From assembly GCA_018857735.1 (NCBI GenBank), contig JABMCL010000073.1:68501-132500 (forward strand): a stretch of 64,000 bases of DNA, given 5' to 3'. Made by a program: the position numbers and the translations under genes. This stretch comes from Alviniconcha marisindica (Eukaryota > Mollusca > Gastropoda > Provannidae). The notes under the pieces were generated by a model. The model searched no databases, had not been told where the DNA came from, and was given only the letters and a program-made list of their open reading frames with translations. Positions 1-11,605 of this stretch are shown in pieces. The stretch's first letter is position 1; each line of letters begins with the position of its first letter.

Positions 1-664
1 GTGTTGATAGCACGCCGCATGAGACTCTGGTGAGCCGCGGGGTTATAACGAAACCGGGACGGGCGCCGGAGGATGTCCATGTGCGGCTTAAGGTTACTGA
101 GTACATAATCATCCCCTTCTACATCATCCTCATCAATGCTGTCGCTATCATCAGCAGCAGCATCACCACCATCCTTTTTTTCTTCTGTTTGCCTCTTGCC
201 TGGTGCAGGCTCACCAATGTCCATGGCTTCATCTGCCCCATCTGGTTTGTCATTGGGCAAGGGCTTGTGTCTGTACAAAACCTCTTCATCTTCCTGGTTG
301 ATACGGGTGGGCTTTCGAAAACCAGAGTCATCGGGCGGACTTGGGGCTGCCTTCTCTGCTGCCCGCTTCTCCCTTAGTTTCTTTTCATGTTCGACCTCCT
401 TCTGGTGATCGTCATTGCGAGGACTGGGGATGATAATCACAATCTTCTTGTCCACACCCCGCATGGACACCGAATCAGACACCACCACCTTGTTCATTGT
501 TTTGAGCATGTCCTGAATTCTGACAGCACGGCGGCAGAACAGAACTTCTGACACAACGCCTCTTCCTTCTAGAGCCACCTGCAGGCCAGATATGGAGACG
601 GAACTCTCAAAGCGCTGAATGGAGCCCACAATGAAGACCTCACTGTGTTTCAGGCCTGGTCCCC
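1..664 (-). CDS. Unrecognised gene, coding exon 5, runs off the edge
   Basis: Follows acceptor CCAACAG in phase 1 and stays open to base 1. It begins with hydrophobic alternating beta-like sequence (EVFIVGSIQRFESS), then turns Lys/Glu-rich, then Asp/Glu-rich. The exon continues or ends beyond the window. Confidence 0.68.
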
Positions 665-3600
665 CTGTTGGAAAACAAGAACAACAATCACAACAGCACT
701 GAACTGCATTTCGATGTTTGGTCCTGGCACCTCTACAAGCCTGTTAGAAATAAATGTACATATAATGAACTCAGATGCAGATCTACAGCTAACAATCCAT
801 AAACATTGTGAATTTGACCTTGAAGACAGCAACCTAGTATTTTTTTTACACCCTGCTCTATCTGCGGATTGTGCACTGGCACATGAAGTTTGGTTATAAA
901 GGATCTGAAACAAAACTGACTGTAAGCAGTCTGAAAAAAAGATCAAACCACACAAGAGCTTGACAAAAGAAAAACAAAAACAAAAAACTGAGTTTATTTT
1001 ATGGAAAAATACAAAGCAATTTGCAAATTTCTGGCATAAATGCATTTGACTCTGCAACAGACAAGCAATTAAGATACAATAACAATGAAGACACTTAAAA
1101 GGTATGACTTGGCTAGGAACTTTGGATTCATTTTAGATTCAAAACTTTCCATGAAGAAATCTAACAAACTGCATATTTTGAGCTAAAATGCATTTGTTTT
1201 GTATAACAATGACAATAACATAACAATATAACTTTATTGCCAAGTGTCAATACGCTGATTGCACGAGGAATGTTTTGTGGTGCCAAGTACACTCATCACA
1301 CATTCACTCCAATCATAAAACATTTAATTACAACAGCAAATAAACATCCTGGTAAAAAGTCATTCATAGATAAAAAGATGAGAAAATCCCACTGGCGTCA
1401 AGCTGTGCACATCACATAAAATAAAATTGCCACTTCCCGAGGACCCCCTCTTAAAAGTTACTGTCCTAGTAAAAGCAGTTATAAGAATTATCTACAACAA
1501 ATTAATTAATTAACCCCCGGCTTATTCCCCTGGCCACTATCACCCTGACCCATCCAAGATCCTACGCACTAAAAACATCCCCGCCTGGACTCAGTTGACA
1601 CGGGAATGGGCCTAGTGTAAGCTCTTGTTACCTCATATATGTCCTCTCAAGGTTAGACAACTGCAACTGTCTCCAATATTTTTGTGGAGCTTGTAAAGCA
1701 TGGTGTGCTCACCCTTGTTCATGAGATATGGGGCTATAGAAATAACTTATTATTATTATAATGGGTCTGCCCAATTCTGTTATTCAACCTCTCCAGAAAG
1801 TTCAATGGTACCCCGCCATACTACTCAACACCCCTCCTGCAAAAATTGCACTGGTTTCCCATTACAGAATGCATCAAGTACAAAGCTGCATGCATGTACT
1901 TCCACACTATGATTTTATAAATGGTTCTGGTCCTTCCTACATTGCTGAACTGCTACATGTCTACACTCTGTCCCTCATGTTTCACTTCTCTTCTGATTCT
2001 TGCATACTCAACATCCAACAATGCAAATGCGTATGGCTATCACTTTTTTTTTCCTGCTTTGGACCTTACGCTTGGAACTCACTGGTAAACAGACAGACCC
2101 AGGTGCAAATCTGCCCTGGCCCACTTTTCTTTTGAAAAAATTACGCTTCATGTCAGTTAGTGATTCAAACACCCACATTCATTTTACACAGCGCACATTT
2201 ATTAATAACAAACACAGGATCTTTACACAGCACACATTTATTAATAACAAACACAGGATCTTTACACAGCACACATTTATTAATAACAAACACAGGATCT
2301 AAATGGCTGCCTTGGGCCATGCATCATGGCACTTTGTGCTTTCTGAATCTTAAATGTAACGTGTAATTTTTTCAGAAATGAGTGTATGATTTACATTTGT
2401 TGTTACATTCCACATAATGTATGTAATGCCTTTCTTGAGATGCTGCTGTGGAGATCCACGGCACATGGATACAAGTTTTGGGGGGGGGGCTGTTTCGCCA
2501 CGACACAGAGTGTTCAGAACATGTACCAAGCTTACTGTGCAGCACCAAATAGATATTGTTGCAGCATGACCAGAAGCAACACCCCTGAGAGAGGAGTTAT
2601 GAGGTGACCTTGTGAAGCTGAAGAGGACAGCGGCTTTTCTGAAGGCCACCGGAGTGGACCTCTGAAGGAAACTATCGACAGAGAAGATATACGCTGTCTC
2701 GTGAATTTGCCTCCCCCCCCCCCCCCCACCCTCCCTATCTCCTTCCCAACCCCTAAATAGTAAAAGACTAAACTGGCTAACACTGCTGGCAAGCTTAATA
2801 AAGACCATTTAGGTAGTCTCAGTGCGGGATTAGGTACAGTACCCACCCTCACTCCTGTTTTCTGGAATTTTAGTCACCATCAGCACCTGACTGGCAAAAC
2901 ATCTCAATGCTGAACAAGTCTTATGGCAGCAACAACAAAAATTATGAAACGAAAAAGCAAAGACATGCAATAATTTGGCATCTGTGTCTCAAATCTCAAG
3001 GCGGACGTTACAGATGCCTGTGTGCGAACGGTACCGAAAATGCAAGGATCTGGATCCAGTCTGGTACCAGGTGGTGTGGGCAACATTGGCACAGCCCACA
3101 CTGTGCCCATACCAGGCTGGTTTGGGCATGTTTACTGGTATGGAACCAATAAAATTCCACAAACACTTCCCAAATATTGTCCCAAAAAAAAGAAAGAAAA
3201 AAGAAAAAGGTTCTAAAGAAGCACTGAAAAGAATGAATAAAGTAAAATCCAAACCTATTCCAATCTCATCCTGAAGGTAGTCGGCCAGAATTCTCCCACA
3301 GGCCTCACACTCCCAAACGTCCCGTTCCATGTGCTTCTTGTTGTGGCTAATGAGTCGCACTGGCAGCTCATCCAGGTGTTCGCGGATGTTGTAGCCCGGG
3401 ACCTCCCTTTCGGGATCGTAAGGAAATGCAATTCGACGGAGAGGAACGTGATGTGGCCCTGTGATGTCAACATCGTCATCATCGATGTCAATCATGTCCA
3501 TTACCTGTAAACAGACAGACACTTAGATGGATGTGATGTGGCCCTGTGATGTCAACATCGTCATCATCGATGCCAGTCATGTCCATTACCTGTAAACAGA

Positions 3601-6600
3601 CAGACACTTAGATGGATGTGATGTGGCCCTGTGATGTCAACATTGTCATCATCGATGTCAGTCATGTCCATTACCTGTAAACAGACAGACACTTAGATGG
3701 ATGTGATGTGGCCCTGTGATGTAAACATCATCATTACTGATGTCAATCATGTCCATTACCTGCAAACAAACAGACACTTAGATAGATGTGATGTGGCCCT
3801 GTGATGTCAACATCGTCATTATCAATGTCAATCATGTCCATTACCTGGAAACAAACAGACACTTGAAGGGCCTTGGGATGTCAATCATGTCCATTACCTG
3901 TAAACAGACAGACACTTAGATGGATGTGATGTGGCTCTGTGATGTCAACATCATCATCAATGTCAATCATGTCCATCACCTGTAAACAGACAGACACTTA
4001 GATGGATGGGATGTGGCCCTGTGATGTCAACATCGTCATCATCGATGTCAATCATGTCCATCATCTGTAAACAAACACACATTTGGAGGGCCTTGGGATA
4101 TATACTTTGCATGGGATAAACATTTCCCCTTCTGTTGATGTGATATACATAATTATATATGCAAGAAAAAGATGGTCAAGTTGTATACACTATGTGTAAC
4201 AGAATTCCTTTTATTCATCTGACACCGTCCCTAAGTCTTTAAGTCTTTGTTCTTTTCCTCACCAGTTGTTGTCAGTTTAAGTGTCTACCCATTCTCTTAA
4301 ACCATCTATGAACATCATAAAATGCCACAGAATGACGACACTGTCCCTTATGAAAATATAAATATTTCACATATGAAATTATCACCCTGTGAAAATTTAA
4401 CCAGTAAAATAATAAAAACTGCCATAAGGTGCTCCCTTGCAGAAAAACATGATCTGAAAAATGGAGAGAGAGAAAAGAAGAAGAAAAAAAAGGAACCCGC
4501 TACCACCACAACATACAGAACTAGTCTTGGCCTTTCACAATTGACAAGACATCAGACACCAAAAGAAAATCATTTAATAAATAACAATAATAATCAGAAG
4601 AAGAACAAGAAGAAGAAGAAGAACTTTTAGTATTAATGTGCCTGTCCCAGTTCTAAAAATGAGCTCCAAGCACAGTACAGCTTCACATATCAGACTCAAC
4701 ACAGGGTTAAGAAATACAGGCATTAAAAACAGGATCTAGGTAATACAACTGCATCTGACAAGACGAAGATTATGACCAACTGAATTTTTTTTCCCTTTAG
4801 GTGCACACACCAGTAAGTAAACATGGTGCTTAACATCCACAGAAACCGTGAGGCTTATTAGCGACGGGGAGAAAAGGGGGGGGGGGGGAAGGGGGTATGG
4901 AGGTGGGGGAAGAAGGAGACTATTATACCTAGTGCTACACTGTCACCACCAGAATGACTCCTGCATTAAGATGGGCAGTGATGAGAGCCATTTTAATGTT
5001 TCATTAATTGTGAGGGACAAAGTCACAAGACAGTGTCCACAGACCACAATTTTGGAAGCAAAAGGAGAGCCGAAGCAGATTCAAACCGAGGTCCCTCTGC
5101 TTACCAGCCTACCGCCTTACCGCTAGGCCAAACCGGCTCATGTGCACACACCAGGTGGTGGTGGTGAAGTGATGCTTAATGTCCTCAGATGTCAGTTGAC
5201 ATATTAGGGACAAGTTGTGACCAATGCCGAAGCACGGTTCAATAATTCTTTACGTCCACGGAAACCAGAAGGCTCGTTAGGACGGACAGCTCAGGACGGC
5301 CACCTCGACTCTCACACAGCTCCTGAACTATGTGCACACACCATCCTGCAGCTCTCCTTCTATCTGCTGGATGGCCTGCGCTCATTATCTGTGGTTGCGG
5401 CTGACAGGAGACGGCGATTGCCTTTAAAATGCATCCTTGATACAGGGTTCATGTTCACTGGTATTTTCCAGGGTTTTACTGGATAAGATGAGCATATACC
5501 GGACACAAATCAGCAACTGGTCAGATGTACCTGCTCTTATTTTGTTTGACCAGTTCTAAAAAAAAAAAATGACAACAAAAAATGCAGCACAGTGAGTGTG
5601 TGTGGTGTGTGTGTGCATGCATGTGTGAATGTGTGTGTGCGTATGTTTAAGAGTTTGTACGTGAGTGTGTTCTTCATGACTTTGGTTTATGGAGATATGT
5701 GCAATTCAGTTCTTCATTGTGCTTAATGTATAAGGTCGAACGACAGCTTCAATTTCCTACTGGAATGAATAAAGTATATATTATTATGAGTATGTGTGTG
5801 TGTGTGTGCGTGCGTGCGTGCGTGTGTGTGTGCGTGCATGCATGCGTGCATGCATGTGTATGCATGTGCTAGGTGTGAAAGGGAGCTAGGTGTTTGCTGG
5901 TACAGCTCTGATAGTCGTATGGATGGCCATTTATCTGACCTGTTACAGCGATTATCGGAACAGTGCACCATTTTCGCAACCTTATAGAGGTCACACCAGT
6001 TTAAAAAATGTCTCGTGTAGTCACTGTTGACAGTCTTCTCAAACAATATAAAATTAATTTTTTTTAAACTCCTTTCTCTTATAGTTTTTTCTTACACTAT
6101 ACCTGAAAAGCACAGCTCCTTCATGAACTATTTTATCCGTCAGTAAATATGTGCACCCAGTCACTCTATCCCTTCCTCTGACCCATCAGCCACATAATGA
6201 TCCAAACATTTCTCACCTGTTTAATAGTGTATGGACAGAGGCGTTGAGTGTCTAGGCGGTACCGTCGAGCAGCTCCTGGGGTGCCATGCGCAAAAGCTGA
6301 CGATGACCAGAAATGAAACCTGGCATCAGATTTAGTTAGGTCAGTGATAGCTTCATCGATTCTCTCAGCTTCCTTGCATGTTTCATCTGTGATGACAAAG
6401 AGTGGATGGTCCTCCGCAATGTCTGTTAATCCATCCAGCATCTCCTGCCTGTCCACCTCATCTGCATCCTCTTCCTGGAAGCAGTCATCAACTCCAGTCA
6501 TATTCAAGTCATTCCAATTTAATCAACAAACAAAACAATTAAAAGACAGAAAAGTAGAAACATACATGGGTCAACTGACCTCGTGGCTGTGATTCTGATG

Positions 6601-8584
6601 TGGTTCCGAGTGGAAAAATGCTGAACTAACAATCTGGCACTACACAATGAAAGGGCCAAATCAATATGTCAAACAATACAAAACAATTTAAATATATCAA
6701 CTGTTAACATACCTGCTGGTTCATATTGAACACTATAAATGTGTAATTAAAGATTCAGAAATGCCTCTTAAAGTCAGTCAGGCATACATTCCTTTCAAGA
6801 ACAGTAGGACCATTAACTTTAATGATAACAAATTATTATGTAGGATAAAACAACAATAATATTAATAATAAACACCATTATCTCACAGTATTTCCATCCT
6901 AACCTAATATCAGTACCCAGTTTCTGCTACAGTCAGAGAGAGAGAGAGAGAGAGAGAGAGTGTGTGTAATGCATTTTTTTGTTTAAATTTGTTTATAATA
7001 CTTTATGTAAATTGTTTTGGTAGGACTATGCTCTACATGTGTATAGAAATTAGAATATCATATTTAGGTTAATATGTATCATGTGAGCACTCAGGGCGCA
7101 TGATAAATGTACATTATTATTATTATCATGATTATAAAATCGTTAAGAACTCTTTAGTTTAATGCAAACAATGCTCACTGCAGAAGGAGAGAGAGAAAGG
7201 GAGAGAGTACTAACAGCAATTTCCTGGAGATATGCTACATTATGTTCAAAAGCTTTATGTCCAAATTTTCATTTGTGACAGATGAACAAAATAAACACCA
7301 CAAGGCAATGGAGTTATGTGGGCAATTTTTTCTTCTTACTTTGTTTGGTCATAATAATGAAAGGAGAGAAGGCACTGAAAACTTACCTGGATTTTGAGAA
7401 AAATCTTGCTGTAAGCCTTCTCATTATCTTTCATAAGAGTGTCTTTCAGGAAGAAGAATAAAGCGAGTGTCTGCAGCCTCTGTTATGATCATAGAAAATT
7501 AGAAACGTTACTTGTACAGTGTTAAAACAAAAAAACAAAAAACAAAAAAATATCACGCATGTATGCACATTCATTTTGTGAGCTAATTTCTTTCACCTCA
7601 GTTTCACAATGATTTTTTGTGTGTGTATAAATTACAGCAAATCAATCTGTACTTACAGTTCAGTGTTACAATTTTTGATGTTATTCTAGCTGTTTATGTC
7701 ACTGTGCATAAACAAAACATGCAGAACAATATCAAAAGAGCATGAAAGCAACTGTTAAGGTATCAGATTTTGTTAACAATTCATGACAGCCTTGGTTACT
7801 GATGAAGATTTCCAAGTAAATCAAATATTTACATTCATTACCCTGAGCTGATTATTTCTGATTATTTATTCTTCCAAACAAAAATCAACACACAAGGGAG
7901 TTATGTAGCTCTCAAAATACATAACACAAATACAACAACAAAGACCTGAGTTGCCTACAGTAACTCTCACATCTGGCATGCGTACCTAAACTCTCACCTG
8001 GCAAGGTACATAAACTCCACCAGTACATAAACTCCTCTTGTTATGTATTTCAAGCACAAATTAATTCTCTTGAGTGTTGATTCTGAACGAGTGCTCTAGG
8101 CCTCATTCTGTTTCAGATTTCAAACAAAAAGAAAGTTAAAATTTCATTTACACACACACACACACCACGCACACGCACACACGCACACACGCACGCGTGT
8201 ATGCACCCACACAGGTATGCATGCACCCATGCGCATGTGCGCGCACACATACACACACAGAGAGATAAATCAACTAACCTTCAAGAAATTCAGGTTGAGA
8301 ATCATAACAGTCAGGTCATGCTCGGCCATCTGTCCGCCTTTCATGGCGATGACGGAATCCACAGTCCTCTCTCCTCCCAGCGTGCCATGGACATGAACAA
8401 ACTGACTCCGCAATCGCAGGATCGACTTGTTTGTCTGTTCATCCTTTTGAACAGCATACTCCTCCTTAAGCGCTGTGATGATCTTCTCCGCTTCCTCCCT
8501 CTGCTTTGGTGTTAGTTCTGAATGCTCATTTTTAATTTTTTCCAAGCCAGGGATGTACTCCACCTGACCCTCTTGCACTTCCAT
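1..8584 (-). CDS. Unrecognised acidic multi-exon protein, 3' partial
   Basis: Five exons join in frame on the minus strand: 8584-8279, 7470-7387, 6474-6217, 3504-3255 and 664-<1. The first three junctions and the acceptor of exon 4 are phase 0; the exon 4/5 junction is phase 1. Every intron has GT-AG ends. The start is the ATG at 8584, in a good context (ACCATGG). About 520 residues are seen before the window edge. Visible parts are a charged N-terminal helix-rich region (about residues 1-130), a conserved-looking middle with a single CEAC pair (about residue 286), an Asp-rich stretch at the start of exon 4, and a Lys/Glu-rich and then Asp/Glu-rich low-complexity region near the edge. There is no signal peptide and no membrane segment. 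I do not recognise the family and assign no function. The consistent splicing over 8.5 kb makes a real gene likely. Confidence 0.75.
1640..2130 (+). mobile_element. LINE ORF2 3' relic
   Basis: Broken frames recall the end of a non-LTR reverse transcriptase: a decayed 'LDNCN' stretch, then INGSGPSYIAELL followed by YAWNSL. This order (RLDYCN, YLSELL, WNSLP) is typical of CR1/L2/Jockey-like ORF2 C-termini. Several frameshifts make it non-functional. Confidence 0.55.
2186..2301. repeat. 39-bp tandem repeat, 3 copies
   Basis: Three nearly identical copies of a 39-bp AT-rich unit containing TTATTAATAACAAACACAGG. Intronic. Confidence 0.9.
3255..3504 (-). CDS. Unrecognised gene, coding exon 4
   Basis: Encodes an Asp-rich start (MIDIDDDDVDITG) and a CEAC motif near its end. 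The acceptor is TTTACAG and the donor is ATAG|GTTTGG, phase 1. The first 57 nt and the last 28 nt of the preceding intron are repeated upstream about seven more times as an 85-bp array, so alternative acceptor choices exist. Confidence 0.68.
3448..4075. repeat. 85-bp array duplicating a splice acceptor, about 8 copies
   Basis: The unit on the minus strand is the last 28 nt of an intron (ending CTGTTTACAG) plus the first 57 nt of exon 4 of the unrecognised gene. Acceptor copies sit at plus-strand positions near 3505, 3590, 3675, 3760, 3845, 3898, 3980 and 4065. Spacing is 85 bp, except one 53-bp and one 82-bp unit. The copy next to 3504 is the one joined to the full exon. Confidence 0.92.
4640..4765 (+). 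repeat. Dispersed repeat, copy 1 (pair with 63795-63935)
   Basis: Shares long stretches with 63795-63935, including CTCCAAGCACAGTACAG and GGTAATACAACTGCATC. Family unknown; possibly the 3' part of a LINE or SINE. Confidence 0.7.
4814..5140 (-). mobile_element. tRNA-derived SINE (family 1), copy 1
   Basis: On the minus strand the head near 5140 reads GGTTTGGCCTAGCGGTAAG, like a tRNA A-box; a weakened B-box (GGTTTGAATC) lies about 40 nt further in. The tail lies near 4814, and an internal G-run lies near 4876-4890. The 12-bp GTGCACACACCA occurs at 4801 and 5142 as a target-site duplication. Confidence 0.75.
5154..5330 (+). mobile_element. 177-bp SINE (family 2), copy 1
   Basis: Flanked by the 13-bp duplication TGTGCACACACCA at 5141-5153 and 5331-5343. 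The body contains a self-complementary TGTCAGTTGACATA segment near its start and ends CAGCTCCTGAACTA. Five other copies lie in the window. It shares its target site with the SINE at 4814-5140. Confidence 0.85.
5545..5875. repeat. LINE-like 3' end and TG-rich microsatellites
   Basis: Contains (TG)n tracts near 5600-5665 and 5790-5865, with an AATAAAGTATATATTATTATGAG segment like a LINE 3' tail between them. No coding exon is seen. Confidence 0.5.
6217..6474 (-). CDS. Unrecognised gene, coding exon 3
   Basis: 86 codons, phase 0 at both ends, acceptor CTTCCAG and donor CAG|GTGAGA. It starts with an acidic run (EEDADEVDRQE) and continues with well-composed coding sequence without repeats. Confidence 0.72.
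6887..7125 (-). repeat. Dispersed repeat with internal microsatellite (family 3), copy 1
   Basis: Reverse complement of the sequences at 25738-26010 and 34232-34530. It includes the segment for GAGCGCTCACATGATACATA, a (GA)n tract inside and a (TTA)n end. Probably a SINE or LINE 3' end. Confidence 0.75.
7387..7470 (-). CDS. Unrecognised gene, coding exon 2
   Basis: An 84-nt exon of 28 codons, phase 0 at both ends, with acceptor GGCTGCAG and donor CAG|GTAAGT. It encodes a hydrophobic stretch (LALFFFLKDTL) followed by a basic segment. Too short to be found except by splice signals. Confidence 0.68.
8150..8262. repeat. (CA)n-rich microsatellite
   Basis: Interrupted ACAC/GCAC tract just inside intron 1 of the unrecognised gene, about 15-130 nt after the exon 1 donor. 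Confidence 0.9.
8279..8584 (-). CDS. Unrecognised gene, coding exon 1
   Basis: Encodes residues 1-102, beginning MEVQEGQVEY. The donor is AAG|GTTAGT, phase 0. The region is rich in Glu, Lys and Gln and predicted largely helical. Confidence 0.72.
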
Positions 8585-9833
8585 GGTTACTTTTGTCAGG
8601 TAACCAGTCACTTGTTATCTTTTGTTTCCCAACGACTTTATGCTGTTATCTGTCGTCTTCCAGTAATTGCACATATATGCTCATTGCATACAGTTTGGGG
8701 GTTGCATGCAAATGAAGAAAAGGTGCACAATGTCAAAAAGATGGAACTTTGCGCAATGTCTCCTTAAACCAAGTTTAAGTAGTGTCATCCAATCACAATG
8801 TTAACCCAGAATGTTCTTATAAAGAAAGCACAGGTGCATCTGCATAGTTCTTGTCATAAAAGTACATGCTGCATAGTATGGTGCGCATGCGTACGTCTTA
8901 ATTTCAGGATGTAATCAAACTGCAGAAAGAGTCTTGTTCAATGTAATAAACATAACACTGCCCAGCCTCTTTGAAATGATGATGCCAAGACTCTTTGAAA
9001 TAATGATGTGCAGCCTCTTTGGAATAATGATCACTTTTAACTGTACAAATGTGCAAATGTTCTTCGGTCAAGTCCAGTTCCAAACTTGAAGTCACTGGAA
9101 ACGCATGTTCACTCACCAGTGTCTGTGACGGCTTATTAAATTTCTTTCTCTTCATAGGTTAGTCATTGCCCTGATATAACCACACTGGTTGACTGCATAG
9201 CTGTCAACCCCTTTTGGGAGTAGACCTTAGTCCAGAGTCTCGAACCTGTATTTCCCTTATGCAGGCTGGGGTCTTTTGTTTTTTCACTGGTGGCAGCGGC
9301 ACTTTGAATTTCAACCGGCACATGTGGCAGTGGAAGGAAGAAGCAATGTTGTACTAAATACGCATGCACAACTTCAAATCTCACTTCCGACAAGATTTCT
9401 TAGCCTATTGCACTAGGCCAGTCAGTGTGCATTTGGCAATGACGTGTGTTGGCTGCTCTTTCAACAGTTTTTCAGTCTTTTTGCTCAGTTTAAAACAACA
9501 ACAAAATCTCATGAAAATTATGTTTTCCTGTATCCATTTTCCAGTAGGGCCATATCCCCCCAAAATAAAAATAAAAACTGTATTTTATACTGGTAAACTG
9601 TATGGGTTCACAGGTATGTGGTAAACTGTATGGGTTGACAGGTATGTGGTAAACTGTACGGGTTGACAGGTATGCGACTGGGTGTAAAACACCCGGTTAC
9701 TTACTGACGTAAATTAGTCAGCGAAGACAGCTGGAACTGCTTGCATCAGTTAAAAATTCCTCCTCCAGTTCCTGTTTGGAGAAGTTGGAACAAATGTGTG
9801 GTGTGTGCTCCTGACCTGGGTAGCAGCAGTGAA
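8585..9833. other. Upstream flank of the unrecognised gene, no gene seen
   Basis: Holds the presumed 5' UTR/promoter of the minus-strand gene (no clear TATA box or initiator), a weak 30-bp repeat near 8966-9035, a short repeat piece (9165-9200) also found near 39470 and 57345, and three 28-bp repeats at 9592-9676. Nothing coding is convincing. Confidence 0.5.
9592..9676. repeat. 28-bp tandem repeat, 3 copies
   Basis: Unit GTAAACTGTATGGGTTGACA followed by GGTATGTG, three copies with two or three substitutions. Confidence 0.9.
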
Positions 9834-9842
9834 TACCAGCAC

Positions 9843-10288
9843 CACACTCCGAGCATCGCTTTCCGGCACCTTCCTTCAAACTCTGCCAGATTTAGTTACG
9901 CCACTGAAGGGGTACTCTTTATCTCCGCGCAGCTGTCCAGCGATGCGGTCAGCGCCCTCCAAAAGGTTCCTGTACTAATATGACTGTAGAAGCAACCTAG
10001 AGCCCAAGCATGCACGTAAACACGAGAAGCATTCACCCTGGGTAAAAATATAAAAAAAGAGTTCTGTCTCGATTCAAACGATTGTGGTTTTATTTGTGCT
10101 GGAGTAAACTTTGTTGGCGGCTATATATGACACGCCTTGTTTTATTTGAGTTGTTTGTAACAAAATTACTACTGTTTGAGCACCAACAAAAAAACTGCTC
10201 GTTAGCTGACAGTTTTCTGGACCCTATGGCGTAACTAAATACGGCAGTGGTTAAAGGAAGGATGTTGTAAACCAGTGCTTGGAGTTTG
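9843..10288 (-). mobile_element. MITE with long imperfect TIRs and 9-bp TSD, copy 1
   Basis: 446 bp flanked by TACCAGCAC at 9834-9842 and 10289-10297. The two ends are imperfect inverted repeats of about 65 bp: both read as 'CC-R-AGCA...TTTCCGGCA / TTTACGACA...CCTTCCTTCAA...ATTTAGTTACGCCA' toward the centre. Related copies are at 18427-18864 and 33328-33766. There is no transposase, so it is a non-autonomous DNA transposon; the 9-bp duplication suggests Mutator-like mobilisation (inference). Confidence 0.85.
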
Positions 10289-10971
10289 TACCAGCACTGA
10301 AAACAATCATCCAAAACTTAACGATACTTTGCTGCCTCAGATTTGCTGCTTAATTTGTGGCATCAATCTGGAGTTTTCTTTTTGTCATAAATAACTAACT
10401 GGTATAAAGATATATATATATATATAAACAATGCTCTGCTGCCTGTTTTGCTATATGAACTGTTTTTAACCTCTAAAATTCAAGGCTGCTGCAAGTTTCA
10501 CAAGTATTAAAAAGTGGTGTACAATATTAATAATCCCTTTTTCTTTTCTTCTTGGTTGCCGAGTTCAGTTTTGATTGAATGTCAGTGTAATGTGGGCTGC
10601 CATTATTGAAGAACAGTTACTTGATACAAAGCAAATGTACAGACAAGGTCAGGCTGATCTGAAAACTATGTCTCCCTATTCTGCTTCCCACTGTCCAAAT
10701 ATCATGTTCATCCCCACTGCCACAACATTACAAAACAGAAGAAAGTTCAGCCAAAGTTCAACTCATTTTGAGCAATGGTCAACGATGTCAGAATGAATCG
10801 AAAGAGATCTGAAACAGACAAAAAATATTTTAGGAAAACAACAACAACAAACTGATCTGGAACAGCATAATTGTTTTTTCTTTTAGGGAAACAAAGAACT
10901 AAACTTAGGTGAAACACATACGTACAAAAGAATCTACTCAGTTAGTACTAATATTAATAGTGAGTGGGGAC

Positions 10972-11027
<56 letters not shown>

Positions 11028-11430
11028 TATTGTTTGCTAGATTTTATTTTTTTAAATTATAGACTACAATTGTAACAATACTTAAAGTTCTGTTTGATGA
11101 ACTGAATGTTCATGTGTTTTTTGTCATGAGTTGTTTGTACAATGCAGTGATTTTAACTCTGGTTAGAAAATAGTGCTTTAATAAAAACAAAATTATTATC
11201 ATTTTATTAATATATATACACTATCCTCACAAACAAAATGGCTCTACCAACACATGGGATTCAAAGCAACAGTGCAGAATTATTTAAACAAAATTACAGT
11301 GCAAACAATTCAAACTTTAGGAATAATGTAAGTATACTATTCAATGAGATTAACATAGTAACAATAAAAAATGTGTGCAGTGATTGCATGATCTAATTCT
11401 GCATGCAACAATTAATTATCTCATGTATAA
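10289..11430. other. AT-rich interval, no gene seen
   Basis: Contains a (TA)n tract near 10411-10427 and a (GT)n tract near 10975-11030. One 73-codon open frame at 10575-10796 has no recognisable motif and no splice context that I would trust. Confidence 0.45.
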
Positions 11431-11434
11431 TATA

Positions 11435-11605
11435 TTAACAATTGTACCAATATTCCACAGTCTGGTGTATGGCACCTGTAGACCCAGCAGGGCATGGCGA
11501 CAACGAAAAAAGTGTGATGCAGGTCAGCACTTTAGTCCGTCTTGAACTGCACCCACAGGCGGTGTGACAAGCGTACTGGAAGGCCTCAAAGGGGGAGACT
11601 CTGGA
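11435..11605 (-). CDS. Possible terminal exon of a small protein
   Basis: On the minus strand, acceptor-like CTGTTCCAG is followed by an open frame of about 55 codons rich in Cys and Ser, ending at a stop at 11435. GC content is higher than around it. A candidate upstream exon could start near 13392 (ATG, donor ATAG|GTACGC) in a region that also has CAAGATGGCGG at about 13436-13446, a housekeeping-promoter-like motif. The splice phase fits only if a non-standard acceptor a few bases further is used. Weak evidence; not recognised. Confidence 0.2.
   Translation of the reverse strand, partial: SRVSPFEAFQYACHTACGCSSRRTKVLTCITLFSLSPCPAGSTGAIHQTVEYWYNC

Larger units (their letters stand above)
665..3254 (-). 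other. Intron 4 of the unrecognised gene
   Basis: A 2.6-kb intron. It holds a decayed LINE reverse-transcriptase tail (about 1640-2130), a 39-bp tandem repeat (about 2186-2301) and a poly-C run near 2708-2726. I saw no further coding exon. Confidence 0.6.

Noticed and set aside
10575..10796. A 73-codon plus-strand frame
   Set aside because: AT-rich, no motif, no splice or promoter context.
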